Assembly: GCF_000732925.1 (NCBI RefSeq)
Contig: NZ_CP008953.1
Coordinates: 7,118,501-7,182,500 of the forward strand
Source: Amycolatopsis japonica
GTDB taxonomy: Bacteria > Actinomycetota > Actinomycetes > Mycobacteriales > Pseudonocardiaceae
Length of the DNA: 64,000 nt
Direction: 5' to 3'
Within the stretch, counting starts at the first letter, position 1. Each line of letters opens with the position of its first letter. This document shows, piece by piece, positions 26,598 through 34,379 of the stretch. Under the pieces are notes generated by a model that was not told the origin of the DNA, did no database searches, and saw nothing but the letters and a program-made list of their open reading frames with translations. The translations under genes and the position numbers were made by a program.

Positions 26598-27483
26598 GCA
26601 GTTTCGCGGGGGTGTCGTGCAGCACCGCCCGCAGGAACGGCTCACCCAGGCGATCGTCGGCTGCCCAGCCGGCGATCGCCTGCAGCTGTGTGGCGTACGA
26701 GTACGGGATGTTGGGGAAGTCGGTGCCGAACACGACGCGATCGGGGAATTCCGCCAGGAGGTCCTGCCAGTCCGGCGGGAGCGGGTTGCCGTGCGAAGTG
26801 AACTCCACCCCGACCATCGTGGTGTCGAGGTACACGCGCGGATACCTCCCGGCCAGCTCGAAGGCGAAATCGATCTCCGGCATGCCGGCGTGCGCGAGCA
26901 CCAGCGTCAGGCGGGGATGCCGCACCAGGATCTCTTCGAACAGCCGTAGCCCGGTGTAGGCGCCCTTCAACGGACCGTGTCCACAGTGGACGACCACCGG
27001 GACACCCGCGTCCGCCAGCGCGCCCCAGACGTCGTCGAGGAGCTCGTCACGCGGGTCGTAGGCGCCGATCTGGACGTGCGCCTTGAAACACCGGGCGCCC
27101 GCGCGCAGCGCACCGTCCACAACGGACAACGCGCCGGGCTCCGGGTAGAACGTTCCGGTCGGCACCGCCTCCGGGACGCGTTCCGCGAACTCCAGCGCCC
27201 ACGACGTCAGCCATGCGGCCATGCCCGGCTTGTGCGGATAGACCAGCGGCGCGAACCTGCGCACGCCGAACGAGCGCAAGGTTTCGACGCGTTCTTCCTC
27301 CGACGTGCGGTAAAGCACCGGCCAGGCCATGCCGTAGTGCTCCTCGGCCTGGTCGAAATAGGCCCACACCTTGTCCATGACGGGCTTCGGCAGGAAATGC
27401 AGGTGAAGGTCCACGAGCCCGTCGATGCCCAGCGCCGAGATCCAGCCGGGGATCTCGGCGTCCGACGCGGGCCCGTGGATCAA
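26587..27483 (-). CDS. amidohydrolase-2 family protein
   Basis: A 298-residue TIM-barrel metal-dependent hydrolase. The first metal motif is DLHLHF near the N-terminus; VVVHCGHG and LVLAHAGMPE supply further ligands, and the catalytic Asp is in FGTDFPNIPY. I propose TTG 27483, which overlaps the smpB stop (TTGA), because longer frames are antisense-like copies of smpB. The family covers decarboxylases and hydrolases of small aromatic or cyclic substrates. The start is uncertain; the function class is secure. Confidence 0.83.
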   Translation of the reverse strand: MIHGPASDAEIPGWISALGIDGLVDLHLHFLPKPVMDKVWAYFDQAEEHYGMAWPVLYRTSEEERVETLRSFGVRRFAPLVYPHKPGMAAWLTSWALEFAERVPEAVPTGTFYPEPGALSVVDGALRAGARCFKAHVQIGAYDPRDELLDDVWGALADAGVPVVVHCGHGPLKGAYTGLRLFEEILVRHPRLTLVLAHAGMPEIDFAFELAGRYPRVYLDTTMVGVEFTSHGNPLPPDWQDLLAEFPDRVVFGTDFPNIPYSYATQLQAIAGWAADDRLGEPFLRAVLHDTPAKLLSV

Positions 27484-27962
27484 TCGTTGTACCGGCCCTT
27501 GAGCGCCCGGCCCATGGCCCGGCTGATGGTGCGCTCCGCGTCCCGCTTGGCGATGTCCTGCCGCTTGTCGTAGGACTTCTTGCCCTTCGCCAACGCGATC
27601 TCGACCTTGACCTTGCCGTCCTTGAAGTACATCGACAGCGGGACCAGCGAAAGACCGCTCTCCTTGGTCTTGCCGATGAGCTTCTCGATCTCCTGGCGGT
27701 GCAGCAACAGTTTCCGGGTGCGCCGCGGCGTGTGGTTCGTCCACGTGCCCTGCACGTACTCCGGGATGTGCACGTTGCGGAGCCAGACCTCGCCGTCGTC
27801 CACCGTGGCGAACGCGTCGGCCAGCGATGCCCGTCCTTCACGCAGGCTCTTCACCTCGGTACCGACGAGCACGAGACCGGCTTCGTAGGTATCGAGGATG
27901 GAGTAATCGTGGCGAGCCTTGCGGTTCGACACGATCACCTTGTGTCCACGTTCCTTGGGCAT
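27480..27962 (-). CDS. smpB: SsrA-binding protein
   Basis: A 160-residue protein that binds the tRNA-like part of tmRNA and places it in stalled ribosomes. Hallmarks are NRKARHDYSILDTYEAGLVL near the start (residues about 12-31), TEVKSLREGRASLADAF, an OB-fold core, and a basic C-terminal tail (AKGKKSYDKRQDIAKRDAERTI, residues about 125-146). It lies downstream of ftsEX, the usual actinobacterial order, and 5.3 kb from ssrA. Confidence 0.97.
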   Translation of the reverse strand: MPKERGHKVIVSNRKARHDYSILDTYEAGLVLVGTEVKSLREGRASLADAFATVDDGEVWLRNVHIPEYVQGTWTNHTPRRTRKLLLHRQEIEKLIGKTKESGLSLVPLSMYFKDGKVKVEIALAKGKKSYDKRQDIAKRDAERTISRAMGRALKGRYND

Positions 27963-28014
27963 AGCGGCGACTCTACGTGAGTTTCTGTGTTCGGGCAGGT
28001 GGTTATCGGGGCGG

Positions 28015-28908
28015 CTAGTGGCGCACGTACAGGCGCAGCGTCACGTAGCCGGTGATCGCCGAAATGACGATCGAAACTGCGAGCAGGATCGGCGCCACCG
28101 GGAACAGCAATTCGAGCATGCCGACCGCGGGGAACACGTCACCCGTGAGCACCAAGTCGAGCAACAGCACCTTGGTGAGCACCAGGAAGACGATACCGAT
28201 GATGGCACCGACCAGGCCGGCGACCACCGCCTCCAGGAGGAACGGCAGCTGCGTGTACCAGCGGGTCGCACCGACCAGCCGCATGATGCCGACCTCGGTG
28301 CGCCGGGTGAACGCCGACACCTGGATCGTGTTGGCGATCAGCAGCAGCGCGGCGATGGCCATGATCAGCGCGGCGCCGAAGGCCAGGTTCCGCACACCGT
28401 TGAGCGCGTTGAACACGCGGTCCAGCGCCTTCTGCTGGTCGTCGACCTTGGAGACGCCGGGCTTGCCGGTGTACTCCTGGATGATCGCCTGGCTGCGCTC
28501 GGGGTTCTTCAGCTTGACGTGGAGCGACGCGGGCAGCGCCTCCGGCCCGGTGAGCGCGAGCAGTTCCGGCTGGCTCTCGAACATCTTCTTGAACCGCTCG
28601 TAGGACTGCTCGCGGTTCTCGAAGACGACCGACTCGACGCCTTCGTTGCCCTGCAGCTCCTGACGCAGCGTCTGGCAGGCGGACTGCGAGCAGTTCGGGT
28701 CACCCGCGCTGATGTCGTTGACCAGATAGACCGAAACCTCGACGTCGGCGAGGAAGTTGGCCTTCATCTTGTCGATCGTGCCGACGGCCAGGAGACCGAA
28801 GCCGAGCATGGCGAGGGAGACCGCGGTGGTGAGGATCATCGCGATGGTCATCGTGACGTTCCGGCGCAAGCCGGTGACTACCTCGCTGAAGACGAAACTG
28901 GCGCGCAT
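28015..28908 (-). CDS. ftsX: cell division protein FtsX
   Basis: A 297-residue membrane protein with an N-terminal helix (about 20-42), a large extracytoplasmic loop containing two cysteines (DPNCSQSACQTL), and three C-terminal helices. With FtsE it forms the ABC-type complex that activates peptidoglycan hydrolases at the septum. It lies 51 bp downstream of ftsE on the same strand. Confidence 0.96.
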   Translation of the reverse strand: MRASFVFSEVVTGLRRNVTMTIAMILTTAVSLAMLGFGLLAVGTIDKMKANFLADVEVSVYLVNDISAGDPNCSQSACQTLRQELQGNEGVESVVFENREQSYERFKKMFESQPELLALTGPEALPASLHVKLKNPERSQAIIQEYTGKPGVSKVDDQQKALDRVFNALNGVRNLAFGAALIMAIAALLLIANTIQVSAFTRRTEVGIMRLVGATRWYTQLPFLLEAVVAGLVGAIIGIVFLVLTKVLLLDLVLTGDVFPAVGMLELLFPVAPILLAVSIVISAITGYVTLRLYVRH

Positions 28909-28959
28909 CGGGGTTGATGTCCCTTGGAAGTCGTGGGTTACGGAGGAGGGCGGGGCCGG

Positions 28960-29649
28960 TCAGCGGCCGATGCCGTAGACGCCTCGGGCGTCGTCACGGA
29001 TGACCTTGCCGAGCTGGAGCTCGACGACCCTTCGCCGCATCGAGTCCACGATCGAATGGTCGTGGGTGGCCATCAGCACCGTCGTGCCGGTGCGGTTGAT
29101 CCGCTCCAGCAGCAACATGATGTCCTGGCTGGTGTCGGGGTCCAGGTTCCCGGTCGGCTCGTCGGCGAGCAGCACGAGCGGGCGGTTCACGAACGCGCGG
29201 GCGATCGCGACGCGCTGCTGCTCACCACCGGAGAGTTCGTTGGGGAGCCGGTCGGCCTTGCCGTCGAGGCCGACGAGTTCGAGCACCTCGGGCACGACCT
29301 TGCGGATCGTGGGGCGCGGCTTGCCGATGACTTCGAGCGCGAAGGCGACGTTCTCGGCGACGGTCTTGTTCGACAGCAGACGGAAGTCCTGGAAGACGCA
29401 GCCGATGGTCTGCCGCAGCCGCGGCACCCGGCGACGGGCGAGCTTGGCGACGTCGAAGTTGGAGACCATGACGCGACCCTTGCTCGGCACCTCTTCGCGC
29501 AGCAGGAGACGCAGGAAGGTCGACTTCCCGGATCCCGAAGGACCGATCAGGAAGACGAACTCGCCTTTGTCGATCTCGACCGACACCCGCTCAAGGGCGG
29601 GACGGGTCGAGGTCTTGTAGACCTTGGAAACCTCTTCGAGCCGGATCAC
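28960..29649 (-). CDS. ftsE: cell division ATP-binding protein FtsE
   Basis: A 229-residue ABC ATPase of standard length. Walker A is GPSGSGKST, the signature is LSGGEQQRVAIARA, Walker B is VLLADEPTGNLDP, and the switch His is in MATHDHSI. It starts the ftsE-ftsX pair. An inverted pair of repeat units lies between it and prfB. Confidence 0.97.
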   Translation of the reverse strand: MIRLEEVSKVYKTSTRPALERVSVEIDKGEFVFLIGPSGSGKSTFLRLLLREEVPSKGRVMVSNFDVAKLARRRVPRLRQTIGCVFQDFRLLSNKTVAENVAFALEVIGKPRPTIRKVVPEVLELVGLDGKADRLPNELSGGEQQRVAIARAFVNRPLVLLADEPTGNLDPDTSQDIMLLLERINRTGTTVLMATHDHSIVDSMRRRVVELQLGKVIRDDARGVYGIGR

Positions 29650-29710
29650 GGTTCGGCATACTACCCATGCCCGCCGTTAAGCCCGGGTAGCCCGGTCCCG
29701 GCGGCCGAGC

Positions 29711-29769
29711 GAGCAAGGGACCTTTGCTATCACTCTCTTTCGGAAAGTGGTAGCAAAGGTCCCTTGCTC
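29711..29769. repeat. inverted pair of 23-bp repeat units after prfB
   Basis: Forward unit at 29711-29733 (one base changed: TATCAC end) and reverse unit at 29747-29769. The second ends 16 bp from the prfB stop codon. A 13-bp loop separates them. Confidence 0.9.
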
Positions 29770-29784
29770 TCTCACGCAGGGTTG

Positions 29785-30888
29785 TTACGCGGCTCCGGAC
29801 TGCTTGCGCCAGCGGATGCCGGCCTCCAGGAAGCCGTCGATCTCGCCGTCGAGCACGGACGACGGGTTGCCGACCTCGAACTCGGTCCGCAGGTCCTTCA
29901 CCATCTGGTACGGGTGCAGCACGTAGGAGCGCATCTGGTTGCCCCAGCTGGAGCCGCCGTCCTTGAGCGCGTCCATCTCGGCGCGCTCCTCCTCCTTCTT
30001 CCGCTGCAGCAGCCGCGCCTGGAGCACCTTCATCGCGGCCGCCTTGTTCTGCAGCTGCGACTTTTCGTTCTGACACGAAACGACCACGCCGGTCGGGATG
30101 TGCGTGATCCGCACCGCCGAGTCCGTCGTGTTCACGCTCTGCCCGCCCGGGCCGGACGACCGGTACACGTCGACGCGGATGTCCTTCTCTGGGATGTCGA
30201 CGTGGTCGACCTCCTCGACCTCGGGCATCACCTCGACGTGCGCGAAGGAGGTCTGGCGACGGCTCTGGTTGTCGAACGGCGAGATGCGCACCAGCCGGTG
30301 CGTGCCCTGCTCGACCGAGAGCGTGCCGTAGACGTACGGGGCGCTCACCTTGAAGGTGGCGGACTTGATGCCCGCTTCTTCGGCGTAGGAGATGTCGTAG
30401 ACGTCCGTCGGGTAGTTGTGGCGCTCCGCCCACCGCAGGTACATCCGGAGCAGCATCTCGGCCCAGTCGGCGGCGTCGACACCGCCCGCTTCGGACCGGA
30501 TGGTGACCACGGCGTTCCGCGGGTCGTATTCACCCGACAGCAGGGTGCGGACCTCGAGCCCGTCGATGTCCTTGGTGAGCGCCGTGAGCTCGGACTCGGA
30601 CTCGGCCACACTGGCGGAGTCGCCCTCGGCCTCGGCCAGTTCATAGAGGACGCCCAGGTCGTCGAGCCGCTGCCGCAGCTCGGAAATGCGTCGCAGCTCA
30701 CTCTGCCGGTGGGACAACTGGCTGGTGACCTTCTGCGCCGCTTCGGGGTCGTCCCAGAGGTTCGGGCTGGATGCCTGTTCCTCCAGCTCGGCCACCTGGG
30801 CACGCAGCGCATCCAGGTCCATCACCGACTCGATCTGCGTCAGCTTGCCGGCCAGGTCCTTCAGTGCCGCATCGAACTCATCACTCAC
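29785..30888 (-). CDS. prfB: peptide chain release factor 2
   Basis: A 367-residue class I release factor for UAA and UGA. The stop-codon-reading SPF tripeptide is in RISPFDNQSRR, and the hydrolysis motif GGQ is in SSGPGGQSVNTTD. I chose GTG 30888, giving VSDEFDAALKDL, because longer frames lie upstream of the normal family N-terminus. There is no programmed frameshift at the usual codon-25 site; the frame is continuous. Confidence 0.96.
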   Translation of the reverse strand: MSDEFDAALKDLAGKLTQIESVMDLDALRAQVAELEEQASSPNLWDDPEAAQKVTSQLSHRQSELRRISELRQRLDDLGVLYELAEAEGDSASVAESESELTALTKDIDGLEVRTLLSGEYDPRNAVVTIRSEAGGVDAADWAEMLLRMYLRWAERHNYPTDVYDISYAEEAGIKSATFKVSAPYVYGTLSVEQGTHRLVRISPFDNQSRRQTSFAHVEVMPEVEEVDHVDIPEKDIRVDVYRSSGPGGQSVNTTDSAVRITHIPTGVVVSCQNEKSQLQNKAAAMKVLQARLLQRKKEEERAEMDALKDGGSSWGNQMRSYVLHPYQMVKDLRTEFEVGNPSSVLDGEIDGFLEAGIRWRKQSGAA

Positions 30889-30954
30889 GTCGGCCAAGGT
30901 TACGGCAAAACCCACGACCGGTTGCGGGGAACCGGCCGTGGGCACCTGTCCGGG

Positions 30955-31455
30955 TCAGGACTGGGGGATGGAATCCAGCAGTTTCAGTGCGGCTTTGGCC
31001 TGCGCCTGAGCGAACTCGGCGACCGCTTTGGCGTACGGGCCGTCGGCGGCCTTGGTGGCGGCCTTGGCCTCGTCGAGCTGCTGCGTGTAGCTCGCGCGGG
31101 CCGATTCGAGCAGGGTCGCGCGCTGCTTCACCGTCAACGAACCGGCGTGCACGAGACGGAGGATCAGCGGGCTGCGGAGGTGGTCAGGACCGGCTTCGGA
31201 GGACAGCCACGTCTTGAACGCCTTCTTGCCCGCCGCGGTGATGAGGTACTGCTGGCTCGACCGCGGCCCCTGCTTGCCGAGGCGGACGAGGCCCTCCTTC
31301 GACAAGGCGGGGAGCTCCCGGTACACCTGGCTGCGAGTCACGCTGAAGAAGGCGCCGAAACGCTCACCCGCCCCCGCGACCAGTTGCCCGCCCGTGGCGG
31401 GACCGTCGTGGAGAAGACCGAGCAGTGCGGCGGCTGTTGCATTCAATTCGGACAC
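30955..31455 (-). CDS. PadR-family transcriptional regulator
   Basis: A 166-residue regulator. The N-terminal winged helix reads ALLGLLHDGPATGGQLV then SQVYRELPALSKEGLV, and a C-terminal coiled-coil dimerisation helix follows (RASYTQQLDEAKAATKA). PadR proteins repress detoxification and export genes in response to small aromatic compounds. No obvious target gene is adjacent. Three related 12-bp elements lie in its upstream region. It is followed by prfB on the same strand after 66 bp. Confidence 0.87.
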   Translation of the reverse strand: MSELNATAAALLGLLHDGPATGGQLVAGAGERFGAFFSVTRSQVYRELPALSKEGLVRLGKQGPRSSQQYLITAAGKKAFKTWLSSEAGPDHLRSPLILRLVHAGSLTVKQRATLLESARASYTQQLDEAKAATKAADGPYAKAVAEFAQAQAKAALKLLDSIPQS

Positions 31456-31485
31456 GTCCTCTACGGTCCCACTTTTCGGAACCTG

Positions 31486-31570
31486 TGTCCACTGTGGTCA
31501 ACACATCTGTCCATTGTGGCTAGTGATATGCGCTCATTCGGCCCAACGCACTACGCCTGTCCACAATGGA
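31486..31570. promoter_or_regulatory. repeated TGTCCANTGTGG elements upstream of the PadR gene
   Basis: TGTCCACTGTGG at 31486-31497 and TGTCCATTGTGG at 31508-31519 are direct repeats 22 bp apart; the inverted form CCACAATGGA is at 31561-31570. They lie 30-115 bp before the PadR start, where an autoregulatory operator is expected. They also resemble weak DnaA boxes (TTGTCCACA). Confidence 0.55.
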
Positions 31571-31678
31571 CCGAACACGCTACGCAACCGGCCTTCGCCA
31601 CGGACAGCGGTACGCGTCCCCCGCCCCGACCAACGACGGGGAGTGATCGCCCCGGAGGGCGCACAGGCGACGGAACCG

Positions 31679-31730
31679 GAAAACGAAGAAGCGCGGATCT
31701 GCGATTTCCGCAGATCCGCGCTTCGTTTTC
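31679..31730 (-). terminator. intrinsic terminator after the first initiator tRNA
   Basis: Long hairpin, core arms GCGCGGATCTGCG / CGCAGATCCGCGC, extended by GAAAACGAA and its complement. Read on the minus strand, the outer arm ends in a T-rich tail. It lies 4 bp past the tRNA 3' end. Confidence 0.85.
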
Positions 31731-31734
31731 ACAG

Positions 31735-31808
31735 TAGCGGGGACAGGATTTGAACCTGCGACCTCTGGGTTATGAGCCCAGCGAGCTACCGAGCTGCTCC
31801 ACCCCGCG
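31735..31808 (-). tRNA. initiator tRNA-fMet (CAU), copy 1
   Basis: A 74-nt cloverleaf with anticodon CAU. The anticodon stem carries the three consecutive G-C pairs (GGG/CCC) that mark initiators, and position 1 (C) does not pair with position 72 (U), the other initiator hallmark. CCA is not encoded. It is identical to the copy at 34239-34312, including 5 bp before the 5' end. Confidence 0.95.
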
Positions 31809-31891
31809 TCGTTGTGTTAATAGATTACACGGGGCCCGGACCGGGTTTCACGGGGGTGCCCTTAACTTCCCAAAAGGCCTTTGACCTGCCT

Positions 31892-32491
31892 TTATGGCGC
31901 GACTTTGTCATCCAGCCAAGCGAAGGCGCCGTTGAGCACCATGGTCAGCCCGTCGCCGAACCTGCCTTCGACGTCCTCGTCGAAGACCCACGCGGTAGGC
32001 GTCACGTCGTAACGCGGGTCCCGTTCGCCCGGAACCGGATAAACGGCCTGTTCTTCGATGGTGAAACCGATGACATAGGTGTAGACGGTGAACAACGCTC
32101 GTCCGGCCAGGTACGGTTCGAGCCCCGCGTCGACCCGACCCTGCAGCGGATTGTCACCGAGCAGACTGTCGTCGGTCAGGAAAGTCCCGGCGAAGACCTT
32201 CGCGCCGTCACGGTAAGCGAGCATCATCCGGCGCAAGGCCCGTGCCGCCAGCTCGAGAGATTCCCGCTCCCCCATACCTTCCGGCACACGACCCGGCATC
32301 GCGTCCGCGTACATCCGCGTCGCCATCTCGTCGAGCAGCTCCTGTTTGTTCTTCATGTGCCAGTACAACGCGGGCGCCTTGACCCCGAGCTCCTGCGCGA
32401 TCAGGCGGAGCGTCAGCCCGTTGAGCCCGACGTCATTGAGCAGCCGAAGCCCGGCGCGGGCGATGTCCTGCCTGGTCAGACCCACTTTCAT
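31892..32491 (-). CDS. TetR-family regulator (TetR_C type)
   Basis: A 199-residue repressor. The HTH region reads LTRQDIARAGLRLLNDVG then IAQELGVKAPALYWHMKNKQEL; the PALYWHMKNKQ motif and the C-terminal domain match the tetracycline-repressor subgroup. It is divergent from an FAD monooxygenase, the arrangement of drug-responsive repressors. Two identical-type palindromes lie between the two starts. It sits between the two initiator tRNA genes. Confidence 0.92.
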   Translation of the reverse strand: MKVGLTRQDIARAGLRLLNDVGLNGLTLRLIAQELGVKAPALYWHMKNKQELLDEMATRMYADAMPGRVPEGMGERESLELAARALRRMMLAYRDGAKVFAGTFLTDDSLLGDNPLQGRVDAGLEPYLAGRALFTVYTYVIGFTIEEQAVYPVPGERDPRYDVTPTAWVFDEDVEGRFGDGLTMVLNGAFAWLDDKVAP

Positions 32492-32521
32492 CCCTCTTTC
32501 CAGCGGAAGCGCCTTGACAAT

Positions 32522-32570
32522 TTAACAATGTTAAGGGCACGCTGGGCGTCGGTCAATTTAACGTCGTTAA
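32522..32570. promoter_or_regulatory. paired TetR operators for the monooxygenase divergon
   Basis: Palindromes TTAACAATGTTAA (32522-32534) and TTAACGTCGTTAA (32558-32570), consensus TTAACnnnGTTAA, with centres 36 bp apart. TTGACA at 32514-32519 may be a -35 box. The second site sits 8 bp before the monooxygenase ATG and overlaps its ribosome binding site (AAGGAG). Confidence 0.82.
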
Positions 32571-32578
32571 GGAGTGGT

Positions 32579-34279
32579 ATGAACAACCTGGGGACGGACG
32601 TGGTCGTGGCCGGCGCCGGGCCGACGGGGCTGATGCTTGCCCACGAACTCGCGCTCGCCGGTGTCGATGTCGTGGTTCTGGAACGGCTTCACGAGCGCAC
32701 GGGACTGTCGAAGGCGCTGAACCTGCAGCCGCGCACGGCGGAAATCCTGCAGCTGCGCGGACTTCTGGACGGCGCCGAGGAACGTTCGTTCGCGACGGTG
32801 CGAGACGGACATTTCGCGATGATCCCGGTCGGCTACGACGGCTGGGACACTCGTTTCCCTTTCCAGCTGGGGATTCCGCAGGCACAGGTGGAGGAGTACC
32901 TGGAGGAACGGCTTGCCGCACAAGGAACGAAGGTGATCCGAGGCGCCGAAGTAATCGATTTCGTGCAGGACAAGGACTCTGTCTCTGTCCGGTACCGAAC
33001 AGACAGCGGCGAGAACGTGCTGTACGCGAAGTTCCTCGTCGGCTGCGACGGCGCTCGAAGTGTTGTACGCAAAGGACTCGGCGTGGACTTTCCCGGAGTG
33101 GACGGTGAAGGTTTCGGCGTGGTCGCGGACGTCCTGTTCGACAGAATCCCTGACGGCGCGCAAAAACAGTGGCGAACGATGCGGAACACCGGCGAGCCGA
33201 CCGGTGCGACCACGTTCAAAGGCCTGATTCCGTTGGGAGAACCGGGTCTCTACCGCTTCGTGTACGGCGACAGGGCCTCGCGGCCTGCGGACCTCCGGGC
33301 CGCCGTCTCCCACGACGAAGTCCGGCGAGCGCTGCTGGACTCGTACGGTGAGACAGCGAAGGTGTCGGAAATCCGGTGGGCGTCACAGTTCTCCGACGCC
33401 GCGCGGCAGGCGGAGCACTACCGCGCCGGGCGGGTGCTGCTGGCGGGCGATGCCGCGCATATCCATTTCCCGGCCGGCGGCCAGGGGCTGAACCTGGGCG
33501 TGCAGGACGCGATGAATCTGGGCTGGAAGCTCGCCGCGACCGTGCGCGGCTGGGCGGGCGACGACCTGCTCGACACCTACGAGGCCGAGCGGCACCCCGT
33601 CGGCGCTCAAGTGCTGCACAACGTCGCCGCTCAACTGGGGCTGACTCCGCGGTCTCATTCGTCTCGCGCGCTTCGTGCCGTTTTCGCCGACCTGGCCGCG
33701 CTGCCCGAGGTGAGCAAGCACCTGTCGGGCATGGTCTCGGGCCTGGGGATCCGCTACACGACCCACGGGACCGCGCATCCCGCGCTCGGCTCGCGGCTGA
33801 CCGATGAGGACGTCGCGACCGAAGAGGGCCCACTGCGCCCCAGCACACTCTTCCGCGACGGCGCCTTCGTGCTCCTGACGACCACCCCGGCCCACATCGA
33901 CGCCGCCCGGGCCCACGCCCGCTCGCCGCGCCTGACCACCCAGCTGGTCACGTCCCTGCCGTGGCCCGCCACTGAAGCCGTCCTGTACCGCCCCGATGGC
34001 TATGCCTGCTGGACCGCCCCCGCCCCGCCCCCGCGCGGTAGCAAAGGTCCCCCGCTCCCCCACCTGGTAGCAAAGGTCCCCCGCTACCACCGTCACCCTG
34101 GGCACCGAGGCGACCCACTCACTCCGGGGGTCCAGGGGGCGGAGCCCTCCTGGCGGGGGTCCGGGGGTTCGACCCCCGGGACAAATGCGAAGGAGGCCCG
34201 TATCTGCGTTTTCCGCAGACACGGGCCTCCAACCTCTGTAGCGGGGACAGGATTTGAACCTGCGACCTCTGGGTTATGA
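32579..34279 (+). CDS. FAD-dependent aromatic monooxygenase with a read-through C-terminus
   Basis: Flavoprotein hydroxylase of the PgaE / rifampicin-monooxygenase type. GAGPTG near residue 12 binds FAD, VGCDGARSVVRK is the DG motif, and GDAAHIHFPAGGQGLNLGVQDA is the second FAD motif (residues about 290-311). The normal domain ends near VLYRPDGYACWTA (about residue 480). After this the frame has no stop: it runs through two repeat units (34035-34087), a GC-rich repeat and antisense through the tRNA-fMet gene, ending at 34279. The last 85 or so codons are probably not native. A 1-base frameshift in the C-rich tract near 34020 would end it at the repeat TAG. Confidence 0.82.
   Translation: MNNLGTDVVVAGAGPTGLMLAHELALAGVDVVVLERLHERTGLSKALNLQPRTAEILQLRGLLDGAEERSFATVRDGHFAMIPVGYDGWDTRFPFQLGIPQAQVEEYLEERLAAQGTKVIRGAEVIDFVQDKDSVSVRYRTDSGENVLYAKFLVGCDGARSVVRKGLGVDFPGVDGEGFGVVADVLFDRIPDGAQKQWRTMRNTGEPTGATTFKGLIPLGEPGLYRFVYGDRASRPADLRAAVSHDEVRRALLDSYGETAKVSEIRWASQFSDAARQAEHYRAGRVLLAGDAAHIHFPAGGQGLNLGVQDAMNLGWKLAATVRGWAGDDLLDTYEAERHPVGAQVLHNVAAQLGLTPRSHSSRALRAVFADLAALPEVSKHLSGMVSGLGIRYTTHGTAHPALGSRLTDEDVATEEGPLRPSTLFRDGAFVLLTTTPAHIDAARAHARSPRLTTQLVTSLPWPATEAVLYRPDGYACWTAPAPPPRGSKGPPLPHLVAKVPRYHRHPGHRGDPLTPGVQGAEPSWRGSGGSTPGTNAKEARICVFRRHGPPTSVAGTGFEPATSGL
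34035..34087. repeat. two direct copies of the 23-bp repeat (CCCCC variant)
   Basis: Reverse-orientation units at 34035-34057 and 34065-34087, both with the variant core AGCAAAGGTCCCCCGCT. They are in the same orientation, unlike the usual inverted pairs, and lie where the monooxygenase should end. Confidence 0.85.
34124..34181. repeat. GC-rich palindromic repeat
   Basis: Two successive palindromes: a CCAGGGGGC / GCCCTCCTGG stem, then CCGGGGGT-TCG-ACCCCCGG at 34161-34179. It resembles GC-rich intergenic repeats that I recall from streptomycetes and relatives. It lies between the monooxygenase domain end and the second tRNA. Confidence 0.7.
34192..34230 (-). terminator. hairpin terminator after the second initiator tRNA
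   Basis: A 17-bp stem, GGAGGCCCGTATCTGCG paired with CGCAGACACGGGCCTCC with one G-T wobble and a 5-base loop, 8 bp past the tRNA 3' end. Its inner arm (ATCTGCG) is shared with the terminator of copy 1. Confidence 0.8.
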
Positions 34280-34312
34280 GCCCAGCGAGCTACCGAGCTG
34301 CTCCACCCCGCG
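34239..34312 (-). tRNA. initiator tRNA-fMet (CAU), copy 2
   Basis: Identical in sequence to 31735-31808, including the C1/U72 mismatch and three G-C pairs in the anticodon stem. CCA is not encoded. The open frame of the monooxygenase ends antisense inside it. The minus-strand UPF0182 gene lies upstream. Confidence 0.95.
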
Positions 34313-34379
34313 TCGTGACACCTACCTTACGCCTGCGTTTCGAGCAGGCGCAAAGCAGGTGCCCTTTAGGTAAGCGACG

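Noticed and set aside
27484..27744. N-terminal extension of the amidohydrolase
   Set aside because: The extra residues are low-complexity and lie in another frame of smpB; the family start (DLHLHF near the N-terminus) fits TTG 27483.
29785..30888. Programmed frameshift in prfB
   Set aside because: The frame is continuous through the N-terminus with no in-frame TGA at the usual site.
34200..34279. C-terminal peptide ending GTGFEPATSGL as a protein domain
   Set aside because: It is the antisense translation of an initiator tRNA gene, a familiar artefact.
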